Below are positions 31,204 through 42,255 of a DNA stretch of 64,000 nucleotides, piece by piece. The position numbers and the translations under genes are program-made. The stretch spans positions 124,001 to 188,000 of the forward strand of contig CAJZBQ010000010.1 in NCBI GenBank assembly GCA_914767885.1, read 5' to 3'. Position 1 is the stretch's first letter. The number at the start of each line of letters is the position of its first letter. Origin of the DNA: Blepharisma stoltei (lineage: Eukaryota > Ciliophora > Heterotrichea > Heterotrichida > Blepharismidae). The notes below the pieces were generated by a model. It was not told the origin of the DNA and made no database searches. It saw nothing but the letters and a program-made list of their open reading frames with translations.

Positions 31204-31816
31204 TTTAATTATTGGTCACTAATACCAAATCTTTATCCTCGTTTTAGTTTGCTTCAACCTTATTGGCATTTAACTTATTTTAAGGATTTCAATATTTTAT
31301 TTTCTGGAGAATTGATTTGGATAATAATTACTACACATTAAACTTATTCATATTCTATTGAATGAATGCATAAATGGCTCTTGAATTATATTTGAATAGA
31401 CTGTTCATATGACTGCATTAATTCTTTTAAGATTGCCCTTTCTTATAAAATTCATTTTATAAATATTTTGCATATAAGGAGTTAATTTCATAAAATATAT
31501 AGTTAAGAGTAACTCTTTAGCTCTGGTCAAAAATGAATTTGAATTACAAATAATAACTTCATTTTTAATTATATTTTCTATCAAAACCTTCATCATAAAT
31601 TATTAAAATCTATATTATGTTTATACGAATATAAAATCCTTATATTTAATATAATTATCTTCGTTTATTTTCAAAGAATCTAATCTCAATATCAATGGAA
31701 TAATAAAAAATGTGAAATTAGCTTACCTGTATTGGCAAAATACTTTGAATGGAAATTAAATAAATTAAGCACGAGTTAAAAGTAAAATTATTAATTAAAA
31801 ATTATGTTGTTTTGAT
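31204..31816. other. Intergenic, nothing recognised
   Basis: AT-rich, 613 bp, upstream of the small Cys gene and downstream of the Glu-rich gene. A short minus frame at 31405-31596 has no supporting feature. Confidence 0.4.
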
Positions 31817-34800
31817 TTATTGAATATCACAATCAGATTCGCATTCGATAATGATAACAGCTTCTGTGTCACATGATTCATCGTTGCAAAGTGTTGCGAC
31901 TTCTTCTCCATTGATTTCAACGGTAACATCGACATCGCACCCGTCACAATCCCCAGATGATCCTGATCCTGATGTTACAACGGTGTAGCTACCATCGGTT
32001 TGAATATTAACATCGGTTGAGGTAGACCCTCCTTGTTGCTGCTGTTGTTGTTGTTCTTCTTCTTCTTCTTCAGCTGGCTGTTGCTGTTGCTCTTCTTCTG
32101 CTTGTTGTTCTCCACCAGTTGTGGTTTCTTCTTCAGAATGGGTAGTTTCCTCTGCTTGCTCTTCAGCTGCTTCTTCTTCAGCTGCTTCTTCTTCAGCTGC
32201 TTCCTCTTCAGCTGCTTCATTAGCTTCTGCTTCAGCTTGTTCTTCAGGTGTTAATTGTTCATTGATATTGTCAATGGTTTCTTCTTCTTCAGCTTCTTGT
32301 TCGGCAACTTCTTCAGCGTTTTGCTCAGCTTCTTGTTGCTCTTCAGGGGTTTGCTCTTCAGCGACTTCTTCAATGTGTTCCTCAGAAGTTTCAGATTCTT
32401 CAACTTCTTCAGCATGTTGCTGCTCTTCTTGAGTTTGTTCCTCGACAATTTCTTCTGTTTGCTCGTTTGATTCCTCAGCAACTTCTTCTGCGTGAGTTTG
32501 CTCTTCTTCAGTTTGCTCTTCTGCAATAACTTCTTCTGTTGAAGTTTCTTCTTCAGCTGCTGCTTCCTCTTCAGCTGCTGCTTCTTCTTCAGCTGCTGCT
32601 TCTTCTTCTTCTTCAGCTGCTGCTTCTTCTTCAGCTGCTGCTTCTTCTTCTTCAGCTGCTGCTTCTTCTTCTTCAGCTGCTTCCTCTTCAGCTGCTTCAT
32701 TAGCTTCTGCTTCAGCTTCAGCTTGTTCTTCAGGTGTTAATTGTTCATTGATATTGTCAATGGTTTCTTCTTCTTCAGCTTCTTGTTCGGCAACTTCTTC
32801 AGCGTTTTGCTCAGCTTCTTGTTGCTCTTCAGGGGTTTGCTCTTCAGCGACTTCTTCAATGTGTTCCTCAGAAGTTTCAGATTCTTCAACTTCTTCAGCG
32901 TGTTGCTGCTCTTCTTGAGTTTGTTCCTCGACAATTTCTTCTGTTTGTTCATTTGATTCCTCAGCAACTTCTTCTGCGTGAGTTTGCTCTTCTTCAGTTT
33001 GCTCTTCTGCAATAACTTCTTCTGTTGAAGTTTCTTCTTCAGCAGCTTCTTCTTCAGCTGCTGCTTCCTCTTCAGCTGCTGCTTCCTCTTCAGCTGCTGC
33101 TTCCTCTTCAGCTGCTTCTTCTTCAGCTGCTTCATTAGCTTCTGCTTCAGCTTGCTCTTCTGGTGTTAATTGTTCATTGATATTGTCAATGGTTTCTTCT
33201 TCTTCAGCTTCTTGTTCGGCAACTTCTTCAGCGTTTTGCTCAGCTTCTTGTTGCTCTTCAGGGGTTTGCTCTTCAGCAACTTCTTCGATGTGCTCTCCAG
33301 AAGTTTCAGATTCTTCAACTTCTTCAGCATGTTGCTGCTCTTCTTGAGTTTGTTCCTCAACAATTTCTTCTGTTTGCTCGTTTGATTCCTCAGCAACTTC
33401 TTCTGCGTGAGTTTGCTCTTCTTCAGTTTGCTCTTCTGCAATAACTTCTTCTGTTGAAGTTTCTTCTTCAGCTGCTGCTTCCTCTTCAGCTGCTGCTTCT
33501 TCTTCAGCTGCTGCTTCCTCTTCAGCTGCTTCTTCTTCAGCTGCTTCGTTAGCTTCAGCTTCAGCTTGCTCTTCTGGTGTTAACTGTTCATTGATATTGT
33601 CAATGGTTTCTTCTTCTTCAGCTTCTTGTTCGGCAACTTCTTCAGCATTTTGCTCAGCTTCTTGTTGCTCTTCAGGAGTTTGCTCTTCAGCAACTTCTTC
33701 GATGTGTTCTTCAGAAGTTTCAGATTCTTCAACTTCTTCAGCGTGCTGCTGCTCTTCTTGAGTTTGCTCCTCAACAATTTCTTCTGTTTGTTCATTTGAT
33801 TCCTCAGCAACTTCTTCTGCGTGAGTTTGCTCTTCTTCAGTTTGCTCTTCTGCAATAGCTTCTTCTGTAGAAGTTTCTTCTTCTGCTGGAGTCTCTTCTG
33901 AAGACTCTTCAGTATGACCTTCTTCTTCTTCTTCTCCTCCTACAACTTCTACAACAACATCAAGCACAGCTTCTCCTGTTGCAATTGCTTCAGCATCTTC
34001 AAGTGAGATGCAGCTTGTGCAAACAGTGCCGGTTTCTTGATCAACTGTGACTACAAGTTCTACAGTTTCTGTTTCTGGAGCAGGTGAGATTAACATTTCT
34101 TCTGGAGCTTCCGTGGTTGTCATTTCTTCTTCATCAGGGAGAGCTTCAATTGAAACTTCAGGTTCATATACGTAGTCAGTGATAAGATATTCTTCTTCTG
34201 AGCTATCACTGGATTCTTCTTCAGGAGCCATTGTATACATAACTTCAGGCTCATATACGTAGTCAGTGACTAAGTATTCTTCTGAGCTCTCACTAGACTC
34301 TTCTTCGGATGTTTCTTCAGGAGCAGCTTCTATTGTAGCTTCAGGCTCATATACATAATAAGTGTATGCATATTCTTCCTCTAAGCTATCACTGGATTCT
34401 TCTTCGGTAGTTTCTTCAGGAGCAGCATCCAATGTATAATACATAATTTCAGGCTCATATACATAATCAGTGATTAAATATTCTTCTTCTTTGCTATCAC
34501 TGGATTCTTCTTCGGTAGTTTCTTCAGGAGCAGCTGTAGTGCTTTCTTCTGATTCATCAGATACATAGTAATAGTCTAATGTTGCATATTCATAAGTTGC
34601 TTCTTCACTGGATTCTCCAGTGGTTTCAGATTTAGATACTTCATTAGTTGATTCACTTGCTTCAGATGTAGTCACTGATTCTTGACTGGTAGATTCTTCT
34701 ACAGTTGACTCACTTTCTTCAGATGCGCTCATTGTAGAAGATTCTTCCTCTACGGTTGTTGATGATTCACTTGATGATGGTTCCATCAAATCTTGCTTAG

Positions 34801-34864
34801 CTGTTGAGCCTAAGCCTAAGCTTAAAGAGACAAGCATGAAGAGTAGAATAACTTTTCTTCCCAT
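31817..34864 (-). CDS. Secreted Glu-rich repeat protein
   Basis: About 1015 residues from the Met that best starts a signal peptide (MGRKVILLFMLVSLSLGLGS); eight more codons are open upstream. The N-terminal third has four to five repeats of EESSDS.EEEYLITDYVYEP type. The middle has four near-identical repeats of about 140 residues (HAEEVAEESNEQTEEIVEEQ, IDNINEQLTPEEQAEAEANE) joined by EEEAA runs of varying length. The C-terminus is a small Cys-rich tail (GDCDGCDVDV ... CNDESCD). It is extremely acidic, likely Ca2+-binding and extracellular or in secretory granules. Composition resembles the linker of the lectin gene. No IES or intron. Confidence 0.75.
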   Translation of the reverse strand: MGRKVILLFMLVSLSLGLGSTAKQDLMEPSSSESSTTVEEESSTMSASEESESTVEESTSQESVTTSEASESTNEVSKSETTGESSEEATYEYATLDYYYVSDESEESTTAAPEETTEEESSDSKEEEYLITDYVYEPEIMYYTLDAAPEETTEEESSDSLEEEYAYTYYVYEPEATIEAAPEETSEEESSESSEEYLVTDYVYEPEVMYTMAPEEESSDSSEEEYLITDYVYEPEVSIEALPDEEEMTTTEAPEEMLISPAPETETVELVVTVDQETGTVCTSCISLEDAEAIATGEAVLDVVVEVVGGEEEEEGHTEESSEETPAEEETSTEEAIAEEQTEEEQTHAEEVAEESNEQTEEIVEEQTQEEQQHAEEVEESETSEEHIEEVAEEQTPEEQQEAEQNAEEVAEQEAEEEETIDNINEQLTPEEQAEAEANEAAEEEAAEEEAAAEEEAAAEEEAAAEEETSTEEVIAEEQTEEEQTHAEEVAEESNEQTEEIVEEQTQEEQQHAEEVEESETSGEHIEEVAEEQTPEEQQEAEQNAEEVAEQEAEEEETIDNINEQLTPEEQAEAEANEAAEEEAAEEEAAAEEEAAAEEEAAAEEEAAEEETSTEEVIAEEQTEEEQTHAEEVAEESNEQTEEIVEEQTQEEQQHAEEVEESETSEEHIEEVAEEQTPEEQQEAEQNAEEVAEQEAEEEETIDNINEQLTPEEQAEAEAEANEAAEEEAAEEEEAAAEEEEAAAEEEAAAEEEEEAAAEEEAAAEEEAAAEEETSTEEVIAEEQTEEEQTHAEEVAEESNEQTEEIVEEQTQEEQQHAEEVEESETSEEHIEEVAEEQTPEEQQEAEQNAEEVAEQEAEEEETIDNINEQLTPEEQAEAEANEAAEEEAAEEEAAEEEAAEEQAEETTHSEEETTTGGEQQAEEEQQQQPAEEEEEEQQQQQQQGGSTSTDVNIQTDGSYTVVTSGSGSSGDCDGCDVDVTVEINGEEVATLCNDESCDTEAVIIIECESDCDIQ
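32170..33880 (-). repeat. Four tandem coding repeats of about 415-490 bp
   Basis: Four copies share long identical DNA blocks (for instance around 32250-32520, 32740-33020, 33165-33450, 33580-33860). They differ mainly in the number of GCT-GAA-GAA units between them. High DNA identity implies recent duplication or gene conversion. Confidence 0.85.
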
Positions 34865-34889
34865 GAATTTTATAACTGAGAAATACACT

Positions 34890-36148
34890 ATACGTTTTAT
34901 CCTTGAAAAAATGGCGGAATTAGCCGTTTTCCAATAAGAGAGTTCAATTTTTTTGTATTATTCTATTTTCTTGAGTGCTTTTAAAGTTATCTTTTCACTA
35001 GATGAGCACAAAGGCTACCAGAATCTTGCCTATAAAGAAAAAAATTATCCTTCTTTAAGTTTCATGATTATATTTCCAAATTAAAGGCTATAATTTATTT
35101 TAATGGTATTTGCATTATTTACAAGTTTTGACACGCTAAACTTTCTAATCTTCATGATTTCTAGATAGAAAAATGTCTTTAATTAATTTAATTAATCAAA
35201 ATGAATTTTGCAATACTGGGATGAAAAAAACTTTTTATGACAGGAATTTTGCTTCAAAAAATGTGTGGTTTCTTATATTAAAAAGTAAAAGTGATTTGGC
35301 TGCTTTTATTTAGCAAATAATTTTAGCTTGAAGATAAAAACTACTGGCACTCAAATCAAACCATAATCAGCGGAATTAGTGCTGGACATTTTGTCTCAAG
35401 GCTAAGTTGGTCTTAGACAGCTTCCTATCCAAAACCATGCCCGGACATACATAAGAATACTCGTCATAGAAAGAATGATTGCTGGTCGCCTGCAATATTC
35501 ATATGAAAAGCTTGAGGAAAAGTTTTGCAAGTAGGTAAGTTCTAATATAATGCTTAAATTATATAGATTTGGGATATTTAAAAAACGCATCCTTGGCTGT
35601 TTTTCTTGCTTTGGATAATTGATGTGGAATCGTGAAATAGTTTTCGTAACTTTGCTAAGAAGAGATATAGGATCATTCATAAATTTCGAAGTATATGATT
35701 TTGATAAAATTTTGAAGTAACTCGTGTATTGGTTTATATCTAATTAAGGGCTTTAACTAATATTCATATTGACTTTATAATGCCTCAATCTTCTCTAAAG
35801 CAGATATTTCGAGGCACCTATTAAAGACCCACATGATATAAAAGGTAATCTAATTATAAGCTTAGTCATAGGTATTTCTTTTATTAGTTATATTTAACCC
35901 AACTAATAATAAGATTTAGACCCCGTATTCAAAAAATAAGAGTATTCTACTTTTATGAACAAAGTCTAGAATAGCTTTGATAATCGCAAGGATAAATACT
36001 TATAAATCTAAATTGCTTTGCATTAGCTATTTCCATAAAAGTGATACCAATATTATTAATAAGATTATAAAAATTCTAGAGAAGACCCTATTTTTATCTT
36101 ATGAAAAATAATTTTTTTATATGACATTTATTTTAATAAAAGCAATTA
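34890..36148. other. Intergenic, possible decayed coding DNA
   Basis: 1.26 kb. From ATG 35173 a frame of 46 codons ends at TAG. Further protein-like stretches follow (ELVLDILSQG, then LPIQNHARTYIRILVIERMI near 35420), separated by TAA. No intron or IES cut was found that joins them. It may be a pseudogene or an unsolved split gene. Confidence 0.35.
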
Positions 36149-39100
36149 TTAAGGGTCTTGCTCGTTTAATATTTCCATCACTCTTTGAGAAAAATTGCCT
36201 TCGCTTCCTTCAAAAATCTCATTACCTATCACTTCATACAGTTTTTTGATTAGTTTTTTGTTTTCAACCTTTACGTCTTCTTTAGGATCATCCATTAGTT
36301 TCAATCCTAGCGGCGCTATATATTTAATTAATATTTCTGGTCTTATTTTATGTGTACTCGGTATTGCTTCAATAATGAAATTTATCATTGCCACTTTTGC
36401 CCTCGGATTCCCGCTAGAAATCTGATTAGCTAAAGGCAGAATTATAGCATAGTGCTCACAATTCTTAAAAATCAAGTTCACGGCATCCTTTGCAATTTCT
36501 CTAATAGAGCTATTCGCAGACCCAAGTGCTGCAATCAACGACTGCATAATTATTTCTAAGTGAGGCTCCAAAATTCTTTTCAAGCTCGGAATTATTTTGA
36601 TCAGGGCATTTAATGAATGTATTTGAACCTTTAGATTCTGATCACACAATCCTTTAGATAAGATTCCCACAATACTCGTTAAATTATATATATTTGCAGT
36701 CATAAACTCTAATAGATCAGGGATCTTCCCTATAGCATCATATCTTGATTTTCATTCTTTTTGGTTTATTTCTTCTGAGAGTCTGAGAATCTCTATTGGG
36801 GTGTCAGGCTCTGAAATTTCATTTTCAATTTGATAAATTTCTTGTGGAATCGAAGGGGTAATGACTTCTAGCTCAGAATTCGTTTTAAATTCGCCTTGAG
36901 TTTTTCTCTTGGTAAACGGTGACTCAGCCCTATCTCGAGCTTTTCCAGGCTCTTTAAGTTTTTTTTGAATATTTTCAGATAAGCTTCTGGATAAAATCTT
37001 TTCTCTTTCGACTTGGCTTGGAACTGATAATTCAAAACTTGTAAAGGCTCGCCTAGCTGAGTCTCTTACATCTGGAGATGCATCTACAATTAAATTCCCA
37101 AGAGCTTGGACTATTTTATCAATATCTCTCATTCTGATCAATGAGCTTTTGGCTTTTTCAAAAATATATCCAAAGCATAAAGCAATCGTAGCTCTTTCTA
37201 TTGGATTTTTAGCAGTTTGTAGCTTTAATAATAAAGCTTGTGATAATTTATTTTCATTTGAAAATTTACACATCAAAAATATCGAATTTTGCGCCTGTTC
37301 TGACAAAAATGAATTTGTATCAAGTGCTTTTTTAAATAGGATTTTAAGAAGTTCTGGCAGTTCATTATCCATATTTTTGCCAAGAAATTCACACATTTCT
37401 CCTAATACAATTAGCCCATTTTTTGACAAAGAGGATCTTAGCGATTCTGCTAGCTTTATAACTTCTAGAAATACATTATGAAGCGTTACTTGGCTGAGAA
37501 AGAGCTCTGGGTTGTATTTTATTATTGATCTAAGTTTCGTTAAACCTTCAAATTGTGAAGATCAATCATCGGTTCTTGTTGACATCGAAAATTCTTTTAA
37601 TGCATTTTCCGGGTCTGCGAGGGGCTCAATGTCTTCATGAGCAGAATAACTCATATCTGAATTTCCAAAATCTTTTATAATAAACCCTCTTGTTTTAAGT
37701 AAAAGAGGTGACGATCTTGAAGCACTATTTATTTCTTCACTCTGAGAATTCTCTCGTTTATGGGCTCTTAATGGCTTTATTGGGGAGACATCAAAATTCG
37801 CTCTCAAATTTTGCCTTTCAGGAAAATTTAATTTTACAGGCTTTATTTGAGTTTCAGGCATTGTATTAAAAATTTTTCTCGGGTTCTTTTTGGCATGGAA
37901 GGAGTCATCAAAGCTGACAGTATTCGAAATATTTGGCAATCTTTCATCTATTTCAGAGCTAGATCTCAACCTTTTAATGCTTTGATTTGAAATCCTTGGT
38001 ATTTCTCTGGGAATTAACGGTGAGTGTATATCGCTTTCGAAAATTCGTTGGCTTGCAGGAACTTGCTTAAATTCTGAATGCCTCAAGTAAGGACTAGAAA
38101 TTAAAGGTGCAGAACTAGGAACGGTTCTTGGATATTCTATATAGTCATCCCTTACTATTGGTAAAGCTTTATGTTTATATCTCTTATGTAATGAATCAAG
38201 TGCGATATTATCTACGATTGGCTCTAAATGGCTATCAATTTCATCAATTCCGTATTTTTGGGCTAAAACCGCAAAAACTTCCATTGTGACAAAGCGGATT
38301 TTTGTTTTAGGGTCATCTAAAAGTTTTGCTAGAGGTTGAATTATTGATAAAAAATCATAGTCATAGTTTTCTTTTGCTAATAAAATTGATGCAATAATAA
38401 CGTTTAAAGTTTCATGGCGCACATGCCAATTATTACTGCCTAACGCATCAATCAGCTGAGGAAACAGCACACGGGGTTTGATCTCTTTAGTTAAGGCTTT
38501 GAAAACTTTAAAAGCACCTTGACGAATCGCAATTTTGTTGTCGCCAAGCTTTTTTATGCAGCTTGGGATTATTTGGGATGTATTTGCATGCTGTGAAATT
38601 CCTGGAATTGAGACTATATGTACTTATAATAATTAATGCGATAATTTTAAAATATTATTCGAGTTATATTAACATTTATTTAACAGATTATAATAAATAA
38701 TTGTTAAAGCGGAAAGCATCACCTTAAAATTTGAGTCTTCTAATAAATTATTCAAAAATCGAAAAAATACTGCAATGTAAGGATAAACGTCTGAATAGTT
38801 CTGCAAAGAACTAACTAAATTTTCAATTTCATGAATCGCGTTGACTCTTGCTCTCCAATTTTCTGTATCTTCGAGCTGAGCAATTAAATTAGGTGGAATA
38901 AATCCATATATTAAGCCATTTTTGGTACTTTCTTTTAAAAAATTGGAACTATTGGCGCTTGTAAGTGAATTCGTAATCGAAGAAATCGTAAAATTACTAA
39001 ACGCATATGTACTTGTACGTTTCTCTGGACGTTCTAGTATTGATTTTATAGGAGAAATCGATGATCTATGCATAGCTGGGTCATTACTTATAACTTCTCC

Positions 39101-39760
39101 ACATTTTTCTCTATAAACTTGCTGAACCCCATGCGAAAGTTTCGAAAAAACATTTGGAAAGTCAAAAATAATTTTTTTCAATTCCTTACAAATTTCTGCA
39201 GAAGTTTCTGCAACAATTGACGATGAGTCTTTTAACAGCGAAATTATTTTTTCAAATAACTTTTTCATTTCGGGTATATTTGCAGTGTAGCTTAAATCTA
39301 ATCTTAGTAGTAGAGGAATATACTGTAAGGTTTGGTTTTTTAGTTTCCAATCATCATGGCTTAACCCATGCCTAATTATATAGCTCATAGTTGTTTCTAA
39401 ATTCCTGGTTGTTGTCGCATAAGTGCATATTACTTTAAAAGCAAGCTTTGATATTCCAGGTCGTTGATCATGGAACAGCAAAATCAATCCAGGAAAAAGA
39501 GTAGCGAAATTTGATTCTAAATCAGGCCCAAATTCCTATATGAAAAATACTGGAATCATGATATCAATTAATTGAAGAACTTGCTGGGTGATTAAAGGAT
39601 CATCATCTGATAATCTGTCTTTTAAGATCGAAAAGAATCTTGTGGGGTTTGGAACTAAAAAAGCTACATTAGTTTTGGTTGACTCGTTTAGGAGTTGATT
39701 CAGAGCACTTTTGCGGTGGTTTAATATAGGGCTTGCAAGAAATTCTACGATTGCATCCAT
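36149..39760 (-). CDS. TOG-array microtubule regulator (CLASP/crescerin-like)
   Basis: About 1174 residues after removing one 72-bp IES (38619-38690) and a 15-nt intron (39536-39550, GTATTTTTCATATAG on the minus strand); five frame pieces then join, the rest by TGA-coded Trp. HEAT-like TOG domains are seen at the N-terminus (NHRKSALNQLLNE; WRARVNAIHEIENLV), around residue 400 (CIKKLGDNKIAIRQGAFKVF; NNWHVRHETLNVI), and in the C-terminal half (DWSSQFEGLTKLRSIIKYNP; WKSRYDAIGKIPDLLE). Basic Ser-rich linkers separate them. Such arrays bind tubulin. In ciliates the best match in layout is TOGARAM/crescerin, which works in cilia. Confidence 0.82.
38619..38690. other. 72-bp IES in the TOG gene, TA pointer
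   Basis: An AT-rich piece with in-frame stops between two TOG-coding parts. Joining at TA (38617-38618 / 38689-38690) gives TIIYYIVSIPGISQHAN. Other TA choices nearby are possible, so the ends are good to a few bases. Confidence 0.6.
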
Positions 39761-40988
39761 TTAAGGTAATTTCCAATAATTAAGTAATTCAAAAGATCAA
39801 AGGAGTTAATAATAAATAATTTAATTCTTATAATAAGAGTCTTTGAATCTTTATACAATAGGTCACATTTTCATACTTTCTTATAATAGCCATATTCTGC
39901 CAAAATGGGTAGAAGTAAGTGCCAGAAGTAGGAAAGGTTTTTCTGGATGCTTGCAGGAGTTTAAACCTTATTGACAATTATTTGAGAAAGCCATGCTATA
40001 AAATAGAACAGTGAAATAGATCAATTGCTAATTGATTACATCAGCTGCACATTATAGTTATCAAATTAAACGAACAATAGAACTAAAGGAAGATAGCGGT
40101 CTAGTTTAAATTTAGCTGAAATGAGTTTCCTTTCATCAAGATTCATTTTCATAATGCTTACTCCCCCCCCCCCCCCTCCGTGAGCGAACAAAACCATTAG
40201 AAAAATCGCCATTTTTTGACCAAAAACCCACCCTCCGTGAGTGAACAAAAATTTTTTTAATAGAAAAAATTTTAATGGAAAAAAATTTTGATATATAAGT
40301 GATAATTAGTATAATGAAATCTAGAGCTAATTCTGTTTAATTTTAAACAAATTGCGTTTTAAAACATAAATTTTTGCAAATTAAATTAATATTTGCTTCC
40401 CAATTTTTGCAAATTAGGATTTTTTTAAATTTCGAAAAAAATATTTTTTATAAAATTTATATATAAAATTTTTTTAAAAAAACAAATTAACCCCCCTCCG
40501 TGAGCGAACAAAATTTTTTTTGTTCGCTCACGGAGGGGGGGGGGGGGAGTTAGTTTAGATTTTCTGTGCGAAAATTAAAAAATAAAATTATATTTTTATT
40601 ACTTAAATCAAAATAGTTTTAAAAATATAATTTTTATATACATTCAAATGCAAAAATTTTAAATTATAATTTATATAAATGGAAAATTATTGATTTGAGG
40701 CTTTTTAAGATTGCTTAAGCTAATATAAAACTCATCAATTGCGCATCTTTAGTCATTTTGCCTCATTCCATTTAAATTTTCTTTTAAGGAGTATTTATTA
40801 TTTTTATAGAGCTCCTTATTTAATTAATTCAGAATATTATCATCTTTATTATATTTTTTCTTATTTCTTTCATATTCATCTCTAAATAAATATTTTTCCA
40901 AAAAATTGCCTAAAAGCATATGGCTTTTTTAAACTCACTTTTAAAAGTATCTTAAATAAAAAATCCCATAATTCTTTATAATAATTTA
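39761..40988. other. Intergenic region with a MITE
   Basis: Divergent promoters of the TOG gene (minus) and RING-PHD gene (plus). Apart from the MITE at 40158-40549 it is AT-rich with no coding potential seen. Confidence 0.45.
40158..40549 (+). mobile_element. MITE-type IES, well-preserved copy, intergenic
   Basis: 392 bp with TTA at both ends, C-run and G-run tips and perfect terminal hairpin. It differs from 20630-21019 only by a few bases and homopolymer lengths over nearly its whole length. Confidence 0.92.
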
Positions 40989-42095
40989 ATGGAAAACGAA
41001 GGCGGTACATGCGGTATTTCCTAGCCAGGCATTTGTTTCGAAAAAGTCCTAAGCTCAGGCAAAATCAATTCTTGCTCTCATCACTTTCATTTCAAATGCA
41101 TTCTCAGATGGTCAAAAATTTCCAATCATTGTCCAACATGCAGGGAGCCATTCCGAGAGATAAAGTATTACAAAGGCACTAAATTCGTCAAAAAGGTACT
41201 GGTCAGAGCCCGATCAAATGCCGATGATAGTTTTTCAGAAAACGAATACAGCGATGGAGATTATGGGGTCGTATGCCTAATTTGTGGTATCAATGAAAGA
41301 GAAGAAGAATTAATTATGTGCGATGGGCTAGAAGGAGAATGTGATAAAGTCTACCATTTCTCTTGCTTGGGTCTTCCAGAAAAGCCGAGAACTTGGCTTT
41401 GCCCAGAATGCCAATCAATGGAAGAAGAAAAAGCTGGCTATGACTCTGGAAGCGTCTGCTCGTCAGAAGACTTCGAAGAAGAGCCAGAATATGAAGAAAG
41501 TGAAGAGCTTTCAAGCTCAAGCGCCTCTGAAGAAGAACAGGTCGAATCAGAAACTAGTGAAAGCGCCGAAGAATATGAAGAAGATTTAGTAAGTGACCCA
41601 GACGCTGAATATGAGCCTCAAAGCGACCATGAAGAAGAAGTCTTAAAAAACAGGTTTATAGAGACCATGAACTCAAATGAAAGGAAAAAGTTCATCAAAG
41701 AGTTCCTTAAGCCAGATTACTCTGGAGAAGACTCACAAGAAGAAGCATGGATGATCTTTGGAAGCATGCCCAAAAAGCGGCAGAGAGAAAGCCCAAATCA
41801 TGCTTCGGTCCCGAGGAAAAGACTGAGGAAACTAAACACAAAAGAAAACGAAGTCGCAATTACCCAACCTTGCAGTCCTGAATTGAAGAGTTTTGTAGAG
41901 AAACTTGTAAATACAGAAATGGATGAGTTTCTTATGAGCGCAAAACAAGAAAACGCGATAAATGAAAATACAATAAAACGCCGAATTATTAAATTGATAC
42001 TGGACAACCCACGCTTGAGAAGCTATACAGACATGAGAACTGTGCAAAAGATGAAAGCTCTTGTAAAGAATCATGCTGTAGGCTTGTTTAGTTAA
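40989..42095 (+). CDS. RING plus PHD finger protein (PHRF1-like)
   Basis: 363 residues with a 15-nt intron at 41014-41028 (GTATTTCCTAGCCAG) that joins the first RING Cys pair, giving TCGIC. RING C3HC4: CGIC ... CSHHFHFKCILRW ... CPTC. The PHD follows at about residues 90-140: CLICG ... LIMCDG ... CDKVYHFSCLGL ... WLCPEC. After it comes an acidic Ser/Glu-rich stretch, then a basic helical C-terminus (PKKRQRESP; KRRIIKLILDN). The order and spacing match PHRF1-type nuclear E3 ligases that read histone H3 tails. The gene begins about 440 bp after a MITE. Confidence 0.86.
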
Positions 42096-42255
42096 GAATA
42101 TTCTATTTTAAATATAAATTATAATAATCTGGCTTTAAAAATTGTATATAGCTTTTTTGAGTTAATAACAGAATTATCGAAAAAAATTAAGGTTGCTGAC
42201 CCTTTTAATTTAAATATAAAGGGCAACTATTCAAATATAGATCATTAGATTTTAA

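Noticed and set aside
32033-33855. Long Leu/Phe- or Lys/Leu-rich frames on both strands across the Glu-rich gene
   Set aside because: They repeat in step with the GAA/GCT repeats of the real gene and have no independent start, signal or domain.
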